Origin: Natrinema sp. CBA1119 | Lineage (GTDB): Archaea > Halobacteriota > Halobacteria > Halobacteriales > Natrialbaceae | Reading direction: 5' to 3' | NCBI RefSeq assembly: GCF_002572525.1 | Contig: NZ_PDBS01000001.1 | Location: 2,170,001-2,234,000 of the forward strand | DNA: 64,000 nucleotides | In this document: one piece after another, positions 50,830 through 59,794 of the stretch | Numbering within the stretch: position 1 is the stretch's first letter | Layout of the letters: each line of letters begins with the position of its first letter | Notes under the pieces: generated by a model | Database searches by the model: none | What the model saw: only the letters and a program-made list of their open reading frames with translations | What the model was told of the DNA's origin: nothing | Made by a program: the position numbers and the translations under genes

Positions 50830-52500
50830 ATGTCCTTGGATTCGACGCTCGAGTCCCGGGCGACCGGGACGGTGAGTTCGGCGGGGGAAATCGATCTCGA
50901 GAGTCTGCTCGGCGACGCGGTTCTCGGTCGCGACGATCACGAGAACGCGCCCGCGTTCGTGATCCGGCCGGACGAGGTTCGGGACGTCCTCACGACGCTG
51001 CGAGACGAAGCGGAGTTCGACCACTGTTCCTGCGTGACGGCCCAGCAGTACCCCGACCGGTTCGAGACGATCTACCATCTGCGGTCTTACACCGACCCGA
51101 CTCGAGAGGTGAGCATCGTCGTCCCGACGCCGATCGACGATCCGGTCAGCGAGTCCGCCGCGCCGGTCTTCGAGACGGCCGACTGGCACGAGCGCGAGGC
51201 CTACGACCTCGTCGGGATCGAGTACGAGGACCACCCCGACTTGCGGCGGATTTTGCTGCCCGAAACGTGGCAGGGCCATCCGCTGGGACTGGCGTACGAC
51301 CAGGAGCAGCCGCAGGTCGTCACCCTCTCGGAGCACGCGAATCCGATCGCGGGCGACGAACACGACGCCGCGTCGGAGACGATGTTTCTCAACATCGGCC
51401 CGCACCATCCGTCGACTCACGGCGTGCTCCACGTGAAGGCGGTACTCGACGGCGAGACGGTCGTCGACGTCGATCCCGACATCGGCTACATCCACCGCTG
51501 CGAGGAACAGATGTGTCAGGGGAGCACCTATCGCCACCAGATCATGCCCTATCCTGACCGCTGGGACTGGGTGTCGTCGGGACTGCTGAACGAGTGGGCC
51601 TACGCCCGCGCCGCGGAGGACCTGGCCGATATCGAGGTTCCAGCGTACGCACAAGCCGTCCGCACGATGGGGGCCGAACTGTCGCGGCTCGCCTCCCACT
51701 TCATCGCCGTCGGCACCTACGCGCTCGACATCGTCGGCGAGTTCTGCGCCGCCTTCCAGTACGCCATCCGCGACCGCGAACTGGTCCTCGACGTGCTCGA
51801 GGAACTGACCGGCCAGCGGATGATGTTCAACTACTTCCGGCTGGGCGGGGTCGCCTGGGACCTGCCCGAACCCCGCGAGGAGTTCGTCGCGGGCGTCCGG
51901 GACGTACTCGATAGTTTTCCCGCCAAGATCGACGAGTATCACGACCTGCTGGTCACCAACGAGATCTTCCAGCGCCGCTGCGTCGACACCGGCGTCTTGG
52001 CGCCCGACGCGGCGAAGCGCTACGGCTGTACGGGTCCCGTCGCGCGCGGCTCCGGTATCGACTACGACCTCCGGCGAGACGATCCCTACGGCTACTACGA
52101 GAATCTCGAGTGGGACGTCGTCACCGAGCCCGACGGCGACAACTTCGCCCGGCTGCTCGTTCGGCTGCGCGAGGTCGAGGAGTCCGCGAAGATAATCGAG
52201 CAGTGCCTGGATCTGCTCGCGGAGTGGCCCGACGACGACCGGGAGATCCAGAGCAACGTTCCCCGAACGCTCAAGCCCGAAGCCGACGCCGAAATCTACC
52301 GCGCCGTCGAGGGGGCGAAGGGCGAACTCGGGATCTACATCCGGTCGGACGGCACCGACACGCCGGCGCGGTTCAAGATACGTAGCCCCTGTTTCTCGAA
52401 CCTCTCCGCGCTCCCGGAACTCGCCCGCGGCGAGTACGTGGCCGACCTCATCGCGGCGATCGGGAGCCTCGACTGTATCATGGGGGAAGTCGACCGCTGA
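50830..52500 (+). CDS. nuoCD: NADH dehydrogenase-like subunit CD (NuoC-NuoD fusion), stand-alone
   Basis: The 556-residue protein joins a NuoC domain (about 25-165; WHEREAYDLVGIEYEDHPDL and RRILLPETWQGHPL) to a NuoD domain (about 180-556). The NuoD marks IGPHHPSTHGVLH, DIGYIHRCEEQM and YPDRWDW are present, as is the DxxRD-like REDAE end region with IGSLDCIMGEVDR. NuoCD belongs to the peripheral arm of complex I. Here no other nuo gene lies on either side, whereas haloarchaea normally encode it inside the nuo operon. It could be a paralogue with another partner. The divergent HTH-10 gene is the likely regulator. Confidence 0.92.
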   Translation: MSLDSTLESRATGTVSSAGEIDLESLLGDAVLGRDDHENAPAFVIRPDEVRDVLTTLRDEAEFDHCSCVTAQQYPDRFETIYHLRSYTDPTREVSIVVPTPIDDPVSESAAPVFETADWHEREAYDLVGIEYEDHPDLRRILLPETWQGHPLGLAYDQEQPQVVTLSEHANPIAGDEHDAASETMFLNIGPHHPSTHGVLHVKAVLDGETVVDVDPDIGYIHRCEEQMCQGSTYRHQIMPYPDRWDWVSSGLLNEWAYARAAEDLADIEVPAYAQAVRTMGAELSRLASHFIAVGTYALDIVGEFCAAFQYAIRDRELVLDVLEELTGQRMMFNYFRLGGVAWDLPEPREEFVAGVRDVLDSFPAKIDEYHDLLVTNEIFQRRCVDTGVLAPDAAKRYGCTGPVARGSGIDYDLRRDDPYGYYENLEWDVVTEPDGDNFARLLVRLREVEESAKIIEQCLDLLAEWPDDDREIQSNVPRTLKPEADAEIYRAVEGAKGELGIYIRSDGTDTPARFKIRSPCFSNLSALPELARGEYVADLIAAIGSLDCIMGEVDR

Positions 52501-52548
52501 TCGGCGGTCACGTCACGATTCGAGGGCGAAAAACAGCAGTTGCGTCGC

Positions 52549-52833
52549 TCAGTCGTCGGTATCGTCGACGATGACTTCGACGGGTTCGTCCGCTTGATCC
52601 TCGCTCTCGTCGGACGAGGGGCTTTCCTGTTGCCACAGGAGGCCGCCGGCGACGAGAACGACGACCCACGACCGCCAGTTGGCGAGGTTCAGGGTGTAGC
52701 CGACGCCGAAGGGTTTCTCCACGAGCATCCCTTCGCCGGGCTGCCAGTACGACGAGAGCATGCGGCCGATGCTCGGTCGTTCGAAGTTGTACGGTACCCC
52801 GAGAATCTCACCGGAAGTGGGCTTCTCTGCCAT
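52549..52833 (-). CDS. DUF5808-type membrane protein
   Basis: The 94-residue protein starts at ATG 52833 (MAEKPTSGEILGVPYNFERP). The GVPYNFERPSIGRMLSSYWQPGEGMLVEKPFGVGYTLNLA block is the DUF5808 pattern. One hydrophobic segment (about 56-70, SWVVVLVAGGLLW) is followed by an acidic tail of 20 residues. The function is unknown. The longer ORF upstream is basic and is ignored. Confidence 0.85.
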   Translation of the reverse strand: MAEKPTSGEILGVPYNFERPSIGRMLSSYWQPGEGMLVEKPFGVGYTLNLANWRSWVVVLVAGGLLWQQESPSSDESEDQADEPVEVIVDDTDD

Positions 52834-52987
52834 AGCCGGTGATACGTCCTCCCCTATTAAGAGTATTGTGTGCTGTGACGATCGGTGCGAGCGACCGACC
52901 GCGACCGGCTGTGATCCCGCGTCGTTCCGCGTCCGCGCCGTTCTGAGCCCGCGTCGATCGCGCCCTCGACGTTCCGCGTCCGCGTCG

Positions 52988-54673
52988 TTACGCGTCCGTT
53001 TGGTACCGGCCGCGTCCCTCGACATCTCGGAGACGCTCGAGCACCCGTTCTTCACCGACCTCGCGATACCCGTCCCGGACCGCCTCGCGGAGCGGCTCGG
53101 GGTCGTCGGCGGTGCCGACGAGGCTCTGATCGAAGATGTGGAGATCCATCGCGTAGTCCTCGACGTGATCGGTGTGATAGCCGAGGCCGAAGTCGATGAG
53201 GTAGGTCCGCTCGGGGCCGACACGCACGTTCCGCGTCGTCGGATCGCCGTGGACGAACCCGGACTCGTGGAGTCGCGCGAGGTGCCGGCCGACGTCGCGG
53301 ACCCCCGCAGTCGTCAACCCCTCACGGAGATCGTGCGTACCGACGTACTCGAGTTCGAGTCGCGCCTCGCGAGGATCAACGTCGGAGAGGACCGGCGTCG
53401 GGACGCCCTCGCGGCGGGCTAGGCTGGTCAGTCGGGCCTCGAGCGTCGTTCGCTCGCGGCGGAGCCGACCGTCGAGTTCGGGGTGGCGGTAGGTCTTGGC
53501 CTCGCGGTGCTTGGTGACGCGGCCGGCATCCGGCTCGAGGGAAACGAGCGCTTCGGCCCCGCGAACCTGGTTTTCAGCTGCCGTGCCCGCACCGCGCCCG
53601 GCCGCGAGCTCGGGTTCGTCAGCCCTCCATGTGACAGAAACCTGATCCGGCCGAAAGTCGGGGTCGACACGCGAGTCCTCGAGCGCGAGCGTGTCGCCCG
53701 CGGCGTACATCTTCGCGCCGAGGACGGCGATCATTCCCGCGTTGTCCCGCAGGAATCGGGGCTCGGGCGCGTGGAATTCGGCACCCCGCTGGGCGCACAT
53801 CTCCGCGAGCATTTCGCGCAGGCGGGCGTTCTGGCCGACGCCGCCGCCGAGGACGAGTTCGTCGCTGCCGGTTAGCGACAGGGCGCGCTCGGACACTTCG
53901 GTCAGCATCCCGAAGACGTTCTCCTGGAGGGAGTAGCAGATGTCCTCGATCGGCGTGCCCGCGTCGGCGGCCTGCTTCGCGGCGCTCATGATCCCCGAAA
54001 AGGAGAAGTCCATCCCCTTGACGACGTAGGGGAGATCGATGTACTCGCCCCCGTCGGCCGCTTCCTCGACCTTCGGGCCGCCCGGGTGGGACCAGCCGAC
54101 GTGGCGCGTGAACTTGTCGATCGCGTTGCCGACGCCGGTGTCCATCGTCTCCCCGAGGACGCGATAGCGCCCGTTCCGGTAGGCCAACAGATGTGCGTTC
54201 GCGCCGCTCGCGTTGAGACACACCGGCGAGTCGAAGCCGGAGCTGTGGCGACCGATCTCGAGGTGGGCAACCATGTGGTTCACGCCGATCAGTGGCACCT
54301 CGAGCGCCTGACTCAGTGCTCGAGCGGCCGTTGCGACGACGCGGAGACAGGGGCCGAGGCCGGGGCCGCGGGAGAAGGCGATGGCGTCGACAGGCGCTGC
54401 CTGTCGGCCCGACGAGCCGCGCTCGTCGACATCGACCGGCGACTCCGTCCCCGGGCCATCGTGGGTCTCGCGAGCGTGCTCGAGTGCGCGTTCGACGACG
54501 CGCGGGATCGCGTCGTGCATATGTTCGGCCGCCTCTCGAGGGTGAATGCCGCCGCTCTCGGGCTGATAAGCGTCGGTCTCGATGAACACGTCGTCGGTCT
54601 CGGCGTCGAAGACCGCCGCGCTGGCGGCCCAGGCGGTGCCTTCGATCCCGAGGATTCGGACGGTATCAGTCAC
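52988..54673 (-). CDS. kae1-bud32: Kae1-Bud32 fusion: tRNA threonylcarbamoyladenosine synthase and kinase
   Basis: The 561-residue protein begins at GTG 54673 with DTVRILGIEGTAWAASAAVF. The Kae1 part (to about 340) has the metal site HMVAHLEIG (about 130), LNASGANAHLLAY and GGGVGQNARL. The Bud32 part (about 370-561) has VHGDPTTRNVRV and LIDFGLGYHTDHVEDYAMDL. The KEOPS complex makes t6A37 in ANN-decoding tRNAs; Bud32 acts as its small ATPase. The fusion is known in many euryarchaea. Rps27ae and rps24e follow upstream on the same strand. Confidence 0.96.
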   Translation of the reverse strand: MTDTVRILGIEGTAWAASAAVFDAETDDVFIETDAYQPESGGIHPREAAEHMHDAIPRVVERALEHARETHDGPGTESPVDVDERGSSGRQAAPVDAIAFSRGPGLGPCLRVVATAARALSQALEVPLIGVNHMVAHLEIGRHSSGFDSPVCLNASGANAHLLAYRNGRYRVLGETMDTGVGNAIDKFTRHVGWSHPGGPKVEEAADGGEYIDLPYVVKGMDFSFSGIMSAAKQAADAGTPIEDICYSLQENVFGMLTEVSERALSLTGSDELVLGGGVGQNARLREMLAEMCAQRGAEFHAPEPRFLRDNAGMIAVLGAKMYAAGDTLALEDSRVDPDFRPDQVSVTWRADEPELAAGRGAGTAAENQVRGAEALVSLEPDAGRVTKHREAKTYRHPELDGRLRRERTTLEARLTSLARREGVPTPVLSDVDPREARLELEYVGTHDLREGLTTAGVRDVGRHLARLHESGFVHGDPTTRNVRVGPERTYLIDFGLGYHTDHVEDYAMDLHIFDQSLVGTADDPEPLREAVRDGYREVGEERVLERLRDVEGRGRYQTDA

Positions 54674-54796
54674 GGCTGAAAAGCGGCTGGGTGCCGCGTT
54701 CGAGTCATCGGTCTCTCGGGTCGGTCGCCCGCTCGCGGAGCGTTCCACTCCCCGCTCGCGTTTCGATGTGCCTCGCTGACGCTCGGCACATCGCAG

Positions 54797-54931
54797 TTAC
54801 TCCCACTCGGTATAACTGCACTTCCCGCAGTGCTTCCGGTCGCCGTGGTTGGCGAGGAAGACGTCACCGCAGCGGGGGCACAGTTCGCCCTCGGTGCTCC
54901 CGTCGTCGCCGTAGAGGTCGTAGTGCGCCAT
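54797..54931 (-). CDS. rps27ae: 30S ribosomal protein S27ae
   Basis: The 44-residue protein is a zinc ribbon: CPRCG (residues 18-22) and CGKC (35-38), starting [11 protein letters not shown] and ending SYTEWE. It is too short for most ORF lists. The ATG follows the TAA of rps24e directly (54931/54932), so the two are co-translated. The order rps24e-rps27ae-kae1-bud32 is standard in euryarchaea. Confidence 0.95.
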   Translation of the reverse strand: MAHYDLYGDDGSTEGELCPRCGDVFLANHGDRKHCGKCSYTEWE

Positions 54932-55261
54932 TTAGGCTTCCTCCGGTTCGGCTTCCGCGTCGGCGTCGGCTTCCGCGTCGTCCGCGCCGATCTTGTTGCG
55001 CTCGAGCATGTGGTCTTGCTCGACGTCGCGGGCGTAGTCGGCCGTCTCGTAGACCTTCGCCTGTCCGACGGTCTTTCGCATCCCGAACTTGGTGTCGAGT
55101 TTGCGGATGACGACCTCGCCGGCGTCCTTGTTCAGTTTCGCCGCGAGGCTGTCCCGAACCTGCAGTCGCTCGGGCGTCGCGTCCTCGTGGGAGAGTTCGA
55201 AAGTCACGTCAGTTCGATGCAACATGGGGTTTTCCGTTTCGGAGATGATGTCGACGTCCAT
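54932..55261 (-). CDS. rps24e: 30S ribosomal protein S24e
   Basis: The 109-residue protein starts MDVDIISETENPMLHRTDVT, followed by the S24e core (VRDSLAAKLNKDAGEVVIRK, FGMRKTVGQAKVY). An acidic tail (GADDAEADADAEAEPEEA) is a halophilic addition of about 20 residues. A CCTTTTAGG TATA-like stretch lies near 55300 upstream. It heads the three-gene unit ending with kae1-bud32. Confidence 0.95.
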   Translation of the reverse strand: MDVDIISETENPMLHRTDVTFELSHEDATPERLQVRDSLAAKLNKDAGEVVIRKLDTKFGMRKTVGQAKVYETADYARDVEQDHMLERNKIGADDAEADADAEAEPEEA

Positions 55262-55415
55262 GATATCACTCAGTTACCCTACTATCCCCGTGTAGCGCCT
55301 AAAAGGATTTCGAAGCGCCCCATCCGAACGCCCGTGACCGGATCGGTTCGCATCGTCGCCGCTCGAGTGAAACGCGGACGCCCGACGACGAGCGCGGCAT
55401 CGTCACGGGGCTCGT

Positions 55416-55459
55416 CCGAAGACCGTCAACACACGAACCGAAGACCGTCAACACACGAA
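55416..55459 (+). repeat. 22-bp exact tandem duplication in a promoter region
   Basis: Two identical 22-bp units (each starting CCGAAGACCGTC) stand end to end, 34 bp before the ATG at 55494. Such perfect duplications are recent. It could double a regulator site or alter promoter spacing. Confidence 0.85.
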
Positions 55460-55493
55460 CACATTTCACGCAGGGGACGAATACGTCGAACTG

Positions 55494-56705
55494 ATGCCCT
55501 CCAGACGACAGACGCTCGCAGGAGCGGGGCTCGCCGCGGCCGGTCTCGTCGTCGGGTCCACCGTCACGGCCGAGCGATCGACACCGGCCACGCTCGACTG
55601 GCCGATGGCGCGCTACGACGCCGCCGGCACCGGCTACAACCCCGAGGCCACGGGGCCGAGAGACGATCCAACCGTCGCGTGGTCCAGCGAACTCGAGTCG
55701 ATCGGCGGCTACGAGATCGATCAACCCGTCGTCGTCGACGGGACGGTGTACGCCGGCAACGACGAACTGATCGCACTCGACGCCGCCACCGGCGACGTCC
55801 GGTTCTCGTACGGCAGCTACAGCGGCGCGTCCCGCTCGAGCCCCGCGTGCGCGTCCACGTCGATCTATCGCACCAAGACGCTGGTGATCGGTGCCCCCGG
55901 CGGAATCGTCGGGCTGAACGCCGGCGGCGGCCACGCCCTGTTCGGACTCCGGTTCGGCGAAGAGCGCTGGTTGGGGCCGGGCGAGGCACCGAACTCGTCG
56001 TTTTTCGGGGCGTCGAAGGCGCCATCGCCGGTCGCACTCGATGACACGGTGTACGCTGCGGTCCCCGGAACCGGCGACATCGCCGCGATCGAGGCGGATA
56101 ACGGCAGCGAACGGTGGCGAAAACGCATCGAATACGAAACGGAGTACAGCACCACGCTGACCCGACCGGCGGTCCGAGACGGGACCGTTTTCGTCACCGG
56201 ATGGCCGTATCAGGTCCGGGCGTTCGACGCCGAGACGGGGGAGGAACGCTGGGACGACGAACACGACGAACAGATGGTCCGTCCGCCGACCGCGACCGAA
56301 GGCGGCGTCGTCGTCCCGACCCGAACCGGCGTGACGGTCTACGAGGCCGATGGCGGCGACGTTCGCTGGACGCGGGACCTCGACGGGAACGCGACCGAGG
56401 GTGCCGCCGCCGTCGCCGAGGGCCGCGTGTTCGTCGCGGACGGCACCGAGTCGTTGTACGCGCTCGACCTCGAGACAGGCGACGACGAGTGGTCCGTGTC
56501 GTTCTCTCGCGGGGAAACGCCGGTCGTCGCCGACGGCGTCGTCTACGTCTCGAGAGGAATAGAACTCGTCGCGTTCGACGCCGAAACGGGCGAGCAGCGC
56601 TTCGCTCACGAGGCGGAACGATACGTCTCCCCGCCCGCAGTCGGGGACGGCGTGCTCTACGTCGTCGACGGCGACCGGGTACTCACCCTCGAGGAGGGAG
56701 CGTGA
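55494..56705 (+). CDS. Tat-exported PQQ-like beta-propeller protein
   Basis: The 403-residue protein has a Tat leader (SRRQTLAGAGLAAAGLVVGS). The rest is built of blades of the PQQ/YVTN type, each with a VVVDGTVYAG...ALDAATGDVRF pattern; at least six can be counted (examples end GSERWRKR, GEERWDDE, DVRWTRDL, DDEWSVSF and GEQRFAHE). Many such proteins are scaffolds of BamB type, with no PQQ. The next gene starts within its stop codon (56702), so a membrane partner is likely. Confidence 0.9.
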   Translation: MPSRRQTLAGAGLAAAGLVVGSTVTAERSTPATLDWPMARYDAAGTGYNPEATGPRDDPTVAWSSELESIGGYEIDQPVVVDGTVYAGNDELIALDAATGDVRFSYGSYSGASRSSPACASTSIYRTKTLVIGAPGGIVGLNAGGGHALFGLRFGEERWLGPGEAPNSSFFGASKAPSPVALDDTVYAAVPGTGDIAAIEADNGSERWRKRIEYETEYSTTLTRPAVRDGTVFVTGWPYQVRAFDAETGEERWDDEHDEQMVRPPTATEGGVVVPTRTGVTVYEADGGDVRWTRDLDGNATEGAAAVAEGRVFVADGTESLYALDLETGDDEWSVSFSRGETPVVADGVVYVSRGIELVAFDAETGEQRFAHEAERYVSPPAVGDGVLYVVDGDRVLTLEEGA

Positions 56706-57592
56706 GCGACGATCCGTTCGAACCGGGGTCGGAACCCGCGACGGATGCCGGTCCCGGTGGTTCCGAGTCGGGCGAGACGGATCCGCGGCCGAACGGGGGA
56801 TCGAGTCCGCCACGCCCGGGCGGCGGCGATCGTCCCGACGACGGCCGATCACTCTCACCGGTTCCACTGGCCCTCGAGCGGCTCCGACGCGATCCGAGTC
56901 TCCTGCTACCGTTTCTCGTCGCCGGCCTCTGCCTCGCAGTGCTGGACTGGCTTCGACGCCTCGACCCGCTTCCGACGAGGCCGGCGATGCAAAACGGCGC
57001 GTCGATCACCGTCGCGTACACCGGCTATCCGACCGGAGTCCCGGAGACGGCCCGGGCGCTCGAGTCGCTGGTCGATCTGAAACTCCCCTCCCTCGTCTGG
57101 GGGATTGGTCTCGAGGCCGTCGCAGTCCTCGTCATCGCGGTCGCGGGGACCGTCACGATCGCTCGCACGCTGCCCGGGGACCGCGGTGCGACGACTGGTC
57201 GGCGGCTGCTGGCGTACGGCGGGCTCGTCGTCCTCTTCGACGGCGCGTTTCGAGTACTCGCCTCGTTCATCGACGGCGATGTCGGCCTCGTCTTCGGACT
57301 CGTGTTGATCGTCCCCCTCTTCGTCGTCTTCGCCCGCCTGTTCGCCGCGCCCGCGGCCGTCGTCACCGGTTCGGGGCCGGTGACGGCACTCCGTCAGAGC
57401 GCAGCCGCGACCCCGGGTCACGGCTGGACGATCCTCGCGCTCGTCATCGGATTCGGTCTCGCGGCGTGGCTCCTCGGACGCGTTCCGCGAGCGGGGACGG
57501 TCGTCAGCACTGCTCTCGTCGGCTCGTTGCACGCCGTCACGGTCGCCGCCCTCTGGGAAGTGACCGTCGAGGAACGCGCCCGCAGCGGCTGA
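56702..57592 (+). CDS. Multi-pass membrane protein coupled to the beta-propeller gene
   Basis: The 296-residue protein starts at GTG 56702, overlapping the TGA of the previous gene (GTGA). A Pro/Gly/Asp-rich disordered N-terminus (about 1-55) precedes about six hydrophobic segments, including LLLPFLVAGLCLAVLDW, LEAVAVLVIAVAGTVTIA and TILALVIGFGLAAWLL. The layout resembles the glycerophosphodiester-phosphodiesterase-associated/DUF membrane family of haloarchaea (RRDPSLLLPFLVAGL). No catalytic motif is seen. It may hold the propeller near the membrane. Confidence 0.8.
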   Translation: MSDDPFEPGSEPATDAGPGGSESGETDPRPNGGSSPPRPGGGDRPDDGRSLSPVPLALERLRRDPSLLLPFLVAGLCLAVLDWLRRLDPLPTRPAMQNGASITVAYTGYPTGVPETARALESLVDLKLPSLVWGIGLEAVAVLVIAVAGTVTIARTLPGDRGATTGRRLLAYGGLVVLFDGAFRVLASFIDGDVGLVFGLVLIVPLFVVFARLFAAPAAVVTGSGPVTALRQSAAATPGHGWTILALVIGFGLAAWLLGRVPRAGTVVSTALVGSLHAVTVAALWEVTVEERARSG

Positions 57593-57596
57593 CGGC

Positions 57597-58667
57597 TCAC
57601 GGTAACGCGACCAGTCCGCGCGGCGTCCGATCCTCGAGCTCGTCGGGCCAGTCGATCCCCACTCGCGCCCACGAGTCACCGAAGTCTCTGGTCAGGAAGA
57701 GTCCCCGATTGTTCACCGCGAAAACGACGCCCGGCTCCCCGGTGGTCGCGAACACCGTTCGGACAACGCCCTCGCCGGTCGGCAGACCGCGCCCCTCGAG
57801 TCGCTCCCACGCCGAATCGACGCCCTCTCTGCGATAGACGTGCGAATCCGCCCTGCTCGCGGTGTGGGCCGTTGACGCGCCGCCGGCGCTCGAGACCATG
57901 ACGCGGTCGGGATCGCCGGGATCGGGGACGACAGACCAGCAATACCGGTGCTCGAGGCCCGCCTGCGTCCGACGCCACGATTCGCCGCCGTCGTCGCTCT
58001 CGGCGTAGCCGTCGCCGGCCGCGGCGTAGAGCCGCCCCTCCCGATCGGGGTGGGTCGCGAGACTGTGATTGTCCCGCCGAGAACCGGCGGGCCGCTCGTG
58101 CCACGTGTCGCCGCCGTCGGGAGTGTAGACGAACGCACCGGCCTCGATTCCCACGTAGAGGCGATCGGGATCGAACGGGTCGACCTCGAGCCAGCGCACG
58201 TGATGGGTGTCCGGTCGCGGCGGAAAGTACCACTCGTCGGCCGAGGGGAGGTCGAGTAGTCCCGAGAGACGAGTCCAGGAATCACCGCCGTCACGCGACC
58301 GGTAGACCCGGCTGGGTTCGGTGCCGGCGTAGACGACCTGCGGATCGTGCGGGCTGACCGTCACTGCCATCACAGGATCGCTCTCTCGGTCGGCAGTCCC
58401 ACCGCCCTCGTCTCCGTGAACTCTTGCTGGCCCCTCGGCCTCGAACCCGGTCTCGAGACGGGCGAACGTCTTGCCGCCGTCAATGCTTCGGAACAGGCCG
58501 TCGTCGAACGTACCGACAACGGAGCGAGCCGGTGCGTCGGGGGCTGCCGCGACGCACTCGAGGCGGCTCCCTTCGAGTCGCATCGTCGTAACCCACCGGT
58601 TGGACTCGATTCCGTCGCTCGGACAGACGAGCAGTCGATTTCGAAGTGCGACGAGGACCGTTACCAT
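57597..58667 (-). CDS. BNR/sialidase-like repeat protein
   Basis: The 356-residue protein has at least four Asp-box-like repeats: SIDGGKTFARL, SRDGGDSWTRL, TPDGGDTWHER and SDDGGESWRRT, each closing a beta-propeller blade. No signal peptide is visible, so it is probably cytosolic. The fold resembles photosystem II assembly factor Ycf48/sialidase propellers, but no sialidase catalytic residues are evident. Convergent with the membrane protein at 56702, 4 bp apart. Confidence 0.88.
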   Translation of the reverse strand: MVTVLVALRNRLLVCPSDGIESNRWVTTMRLEGSRLECVAAAPDAPARSVVGTFDDGLFRSIDGGKTFARLETGFEAEGPARVHGDEGGGTADRESDPVMAVTVSPHDPQVVYAGTEPSRVYRSRDGGDSWTRLSGLLDLPSADEWYFPPRPDTHHVRWLEVDPFDPDRLYVGIEAGAFVYTPDGGDTWHERPAGSRRDNHSLATHPDREGRLYAAAGDGYAESDDGGESWRRTQAGLEHRYCWSVVPDPGDPDRVMVSSAGGASTAHTASRADSHVYRREGVDSAWERLEGRGLPTGEGVVRTVFATTGEPGVVFAVNNRGLFLTRDFGDSWARVGIDWPDELEDRTPRGLVALP

Positions 58668-58820
58668 ACCGGAGCTACCGGAGTGACTCGGATATACTGT
58701 TGGGTACGCGTCAGTCGTCTCTCGTTCCCGATTGCGAGGGATGCGTCAACGGATCCGTCGCCGATGCAGAGACAGTGATCGAGCGCACGTGCACGTGGTG
58801 GGAAGCGACGGCACGAGCGT

Positions 58821-59537
58821 TCATCGGGTCGGACCGGTCGGCGTCGGATCGGGTTCCGGTTCCGTCTCCATCCCGGTGGTATCACCGATGAGCGTCGACA
58901 TGAGCCGGGCTTCGATCCGGCGGAGGTGCTGTCCGACGGTTCCCGCAGAACAGTCGAGTCGGACGGCGATGTCCTCGTAGGTCACCTGTCTGGGCTCCTC
59001 GTAGTACCCTTCCTCAACCGCGACGCGCAACACTTCCCGCTGGCGGTCCGTGAGCTCGGTGAACGGCCGCTCATCGGATGGATCGTACGTTCCGAGGCGC
59101 TCGATTTCGACATCGACGAGCGGCCGGGTTTCCTCGATGACACGACGCAGCGCCTCCTCGCGACCGATCTCCGAGACGCGAAGACACCGATTCTCCGGGC
59201 CCGTGTACTCGAGCGGGTAGTCAAGCAACACGGCGTGTTGGTTGTGGATCGCGAGCAACTCAAGCGTGAGGTCGCTGGGTCGATAGTGCAACTGCAGGAT
59301 CGTCGTTTCACCGGCATCGGTGAGCTGATAGTCGACGACCGCCGGCCCAGTCTCCGCTAGCGTGCGTTCGACGGCCGCCCTGTCCGCTCGGACCACTTTT
59401 TGCGTGATGATCGTCCCGTTATCGAGCTGATCGATGTTTCGGATCGATTCGAACGTGACCCCCTGCTCGCGGAGACGCTCCGCGCCCCGATCGAAGTACC
59501 CCCGCGGTGGTGTGAGAACGTATGTCACGTATCGCAT
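58821..59537 (-). CDS. HTH-10 (bacterio-opsin activator type) regulator
   Basis: The 238-residue protein starts MRYVTYVLTPPRGYFDRG. A sensor region spans about 1-150. The HTH reads ELTDRQREVLRVAVEEGYYE (about 165) and VTYEDIAVRLDCSAGTVGQHL. A palindrome at 59599-59615 lies 62 bp before its ATG, suggesting autoregulation or control by another factor. Confidence 0.88.
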   Translation of the reverse strand: MRYVTYVLTPPRGYFDRGAERLREQGVTFESIRNIDQLDNGTIITQKVVRADRAAVERTLAETGPAVVDYQLTDAGETTILQLHYRPSDLTLELLAIHNQHAVLLDYPLEYTGPENRCLRVSEIGREEALRRVIEETRPLVDVEIERLGTYDPSDERPFTELTDRQREVLRVAVEEGYYEEPRQVTYEDIAVRLDCSAGTVGQHLRRIEARLMSTLIGDTTGMETEPEPDPTPTGPTR

Positions 59538-59598
59538 GATTTCCGATTACAAGACTCTCATAGAAAACAGTTATGGTCGTTCATTGGTTAATTGAATA

Positions 59599-59615
59599 AC
59601 AGAACTCTGTTCTGT
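59599..59615. promoter_or_regulatory. Palindrome ACAGAAC-TCT-GTTCTGT
   Basis: Perfect 7-bp arms with a 3-nt centre sit in an AT-rich region upstream of the HTH-10 gene (start 59537). A dimeric regulator could bind it. Confidence 0.45.
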
Positions 59616-59794
59616 AAAATAGGATTCGATGAAAACGCTGGTAACAAAACGGGATATATAGCCGCTTTCGATGTCCGATCCCGGAAGCGAACCAGACGAG
59701 AAGCTGACCGCCGCGGCTCTCGACGATCGGTCCGGTCTCGATGAGCGGCGGAATCCCAATTCGCCGCGCGACGACGGACGACCCCGGGCCGCCG

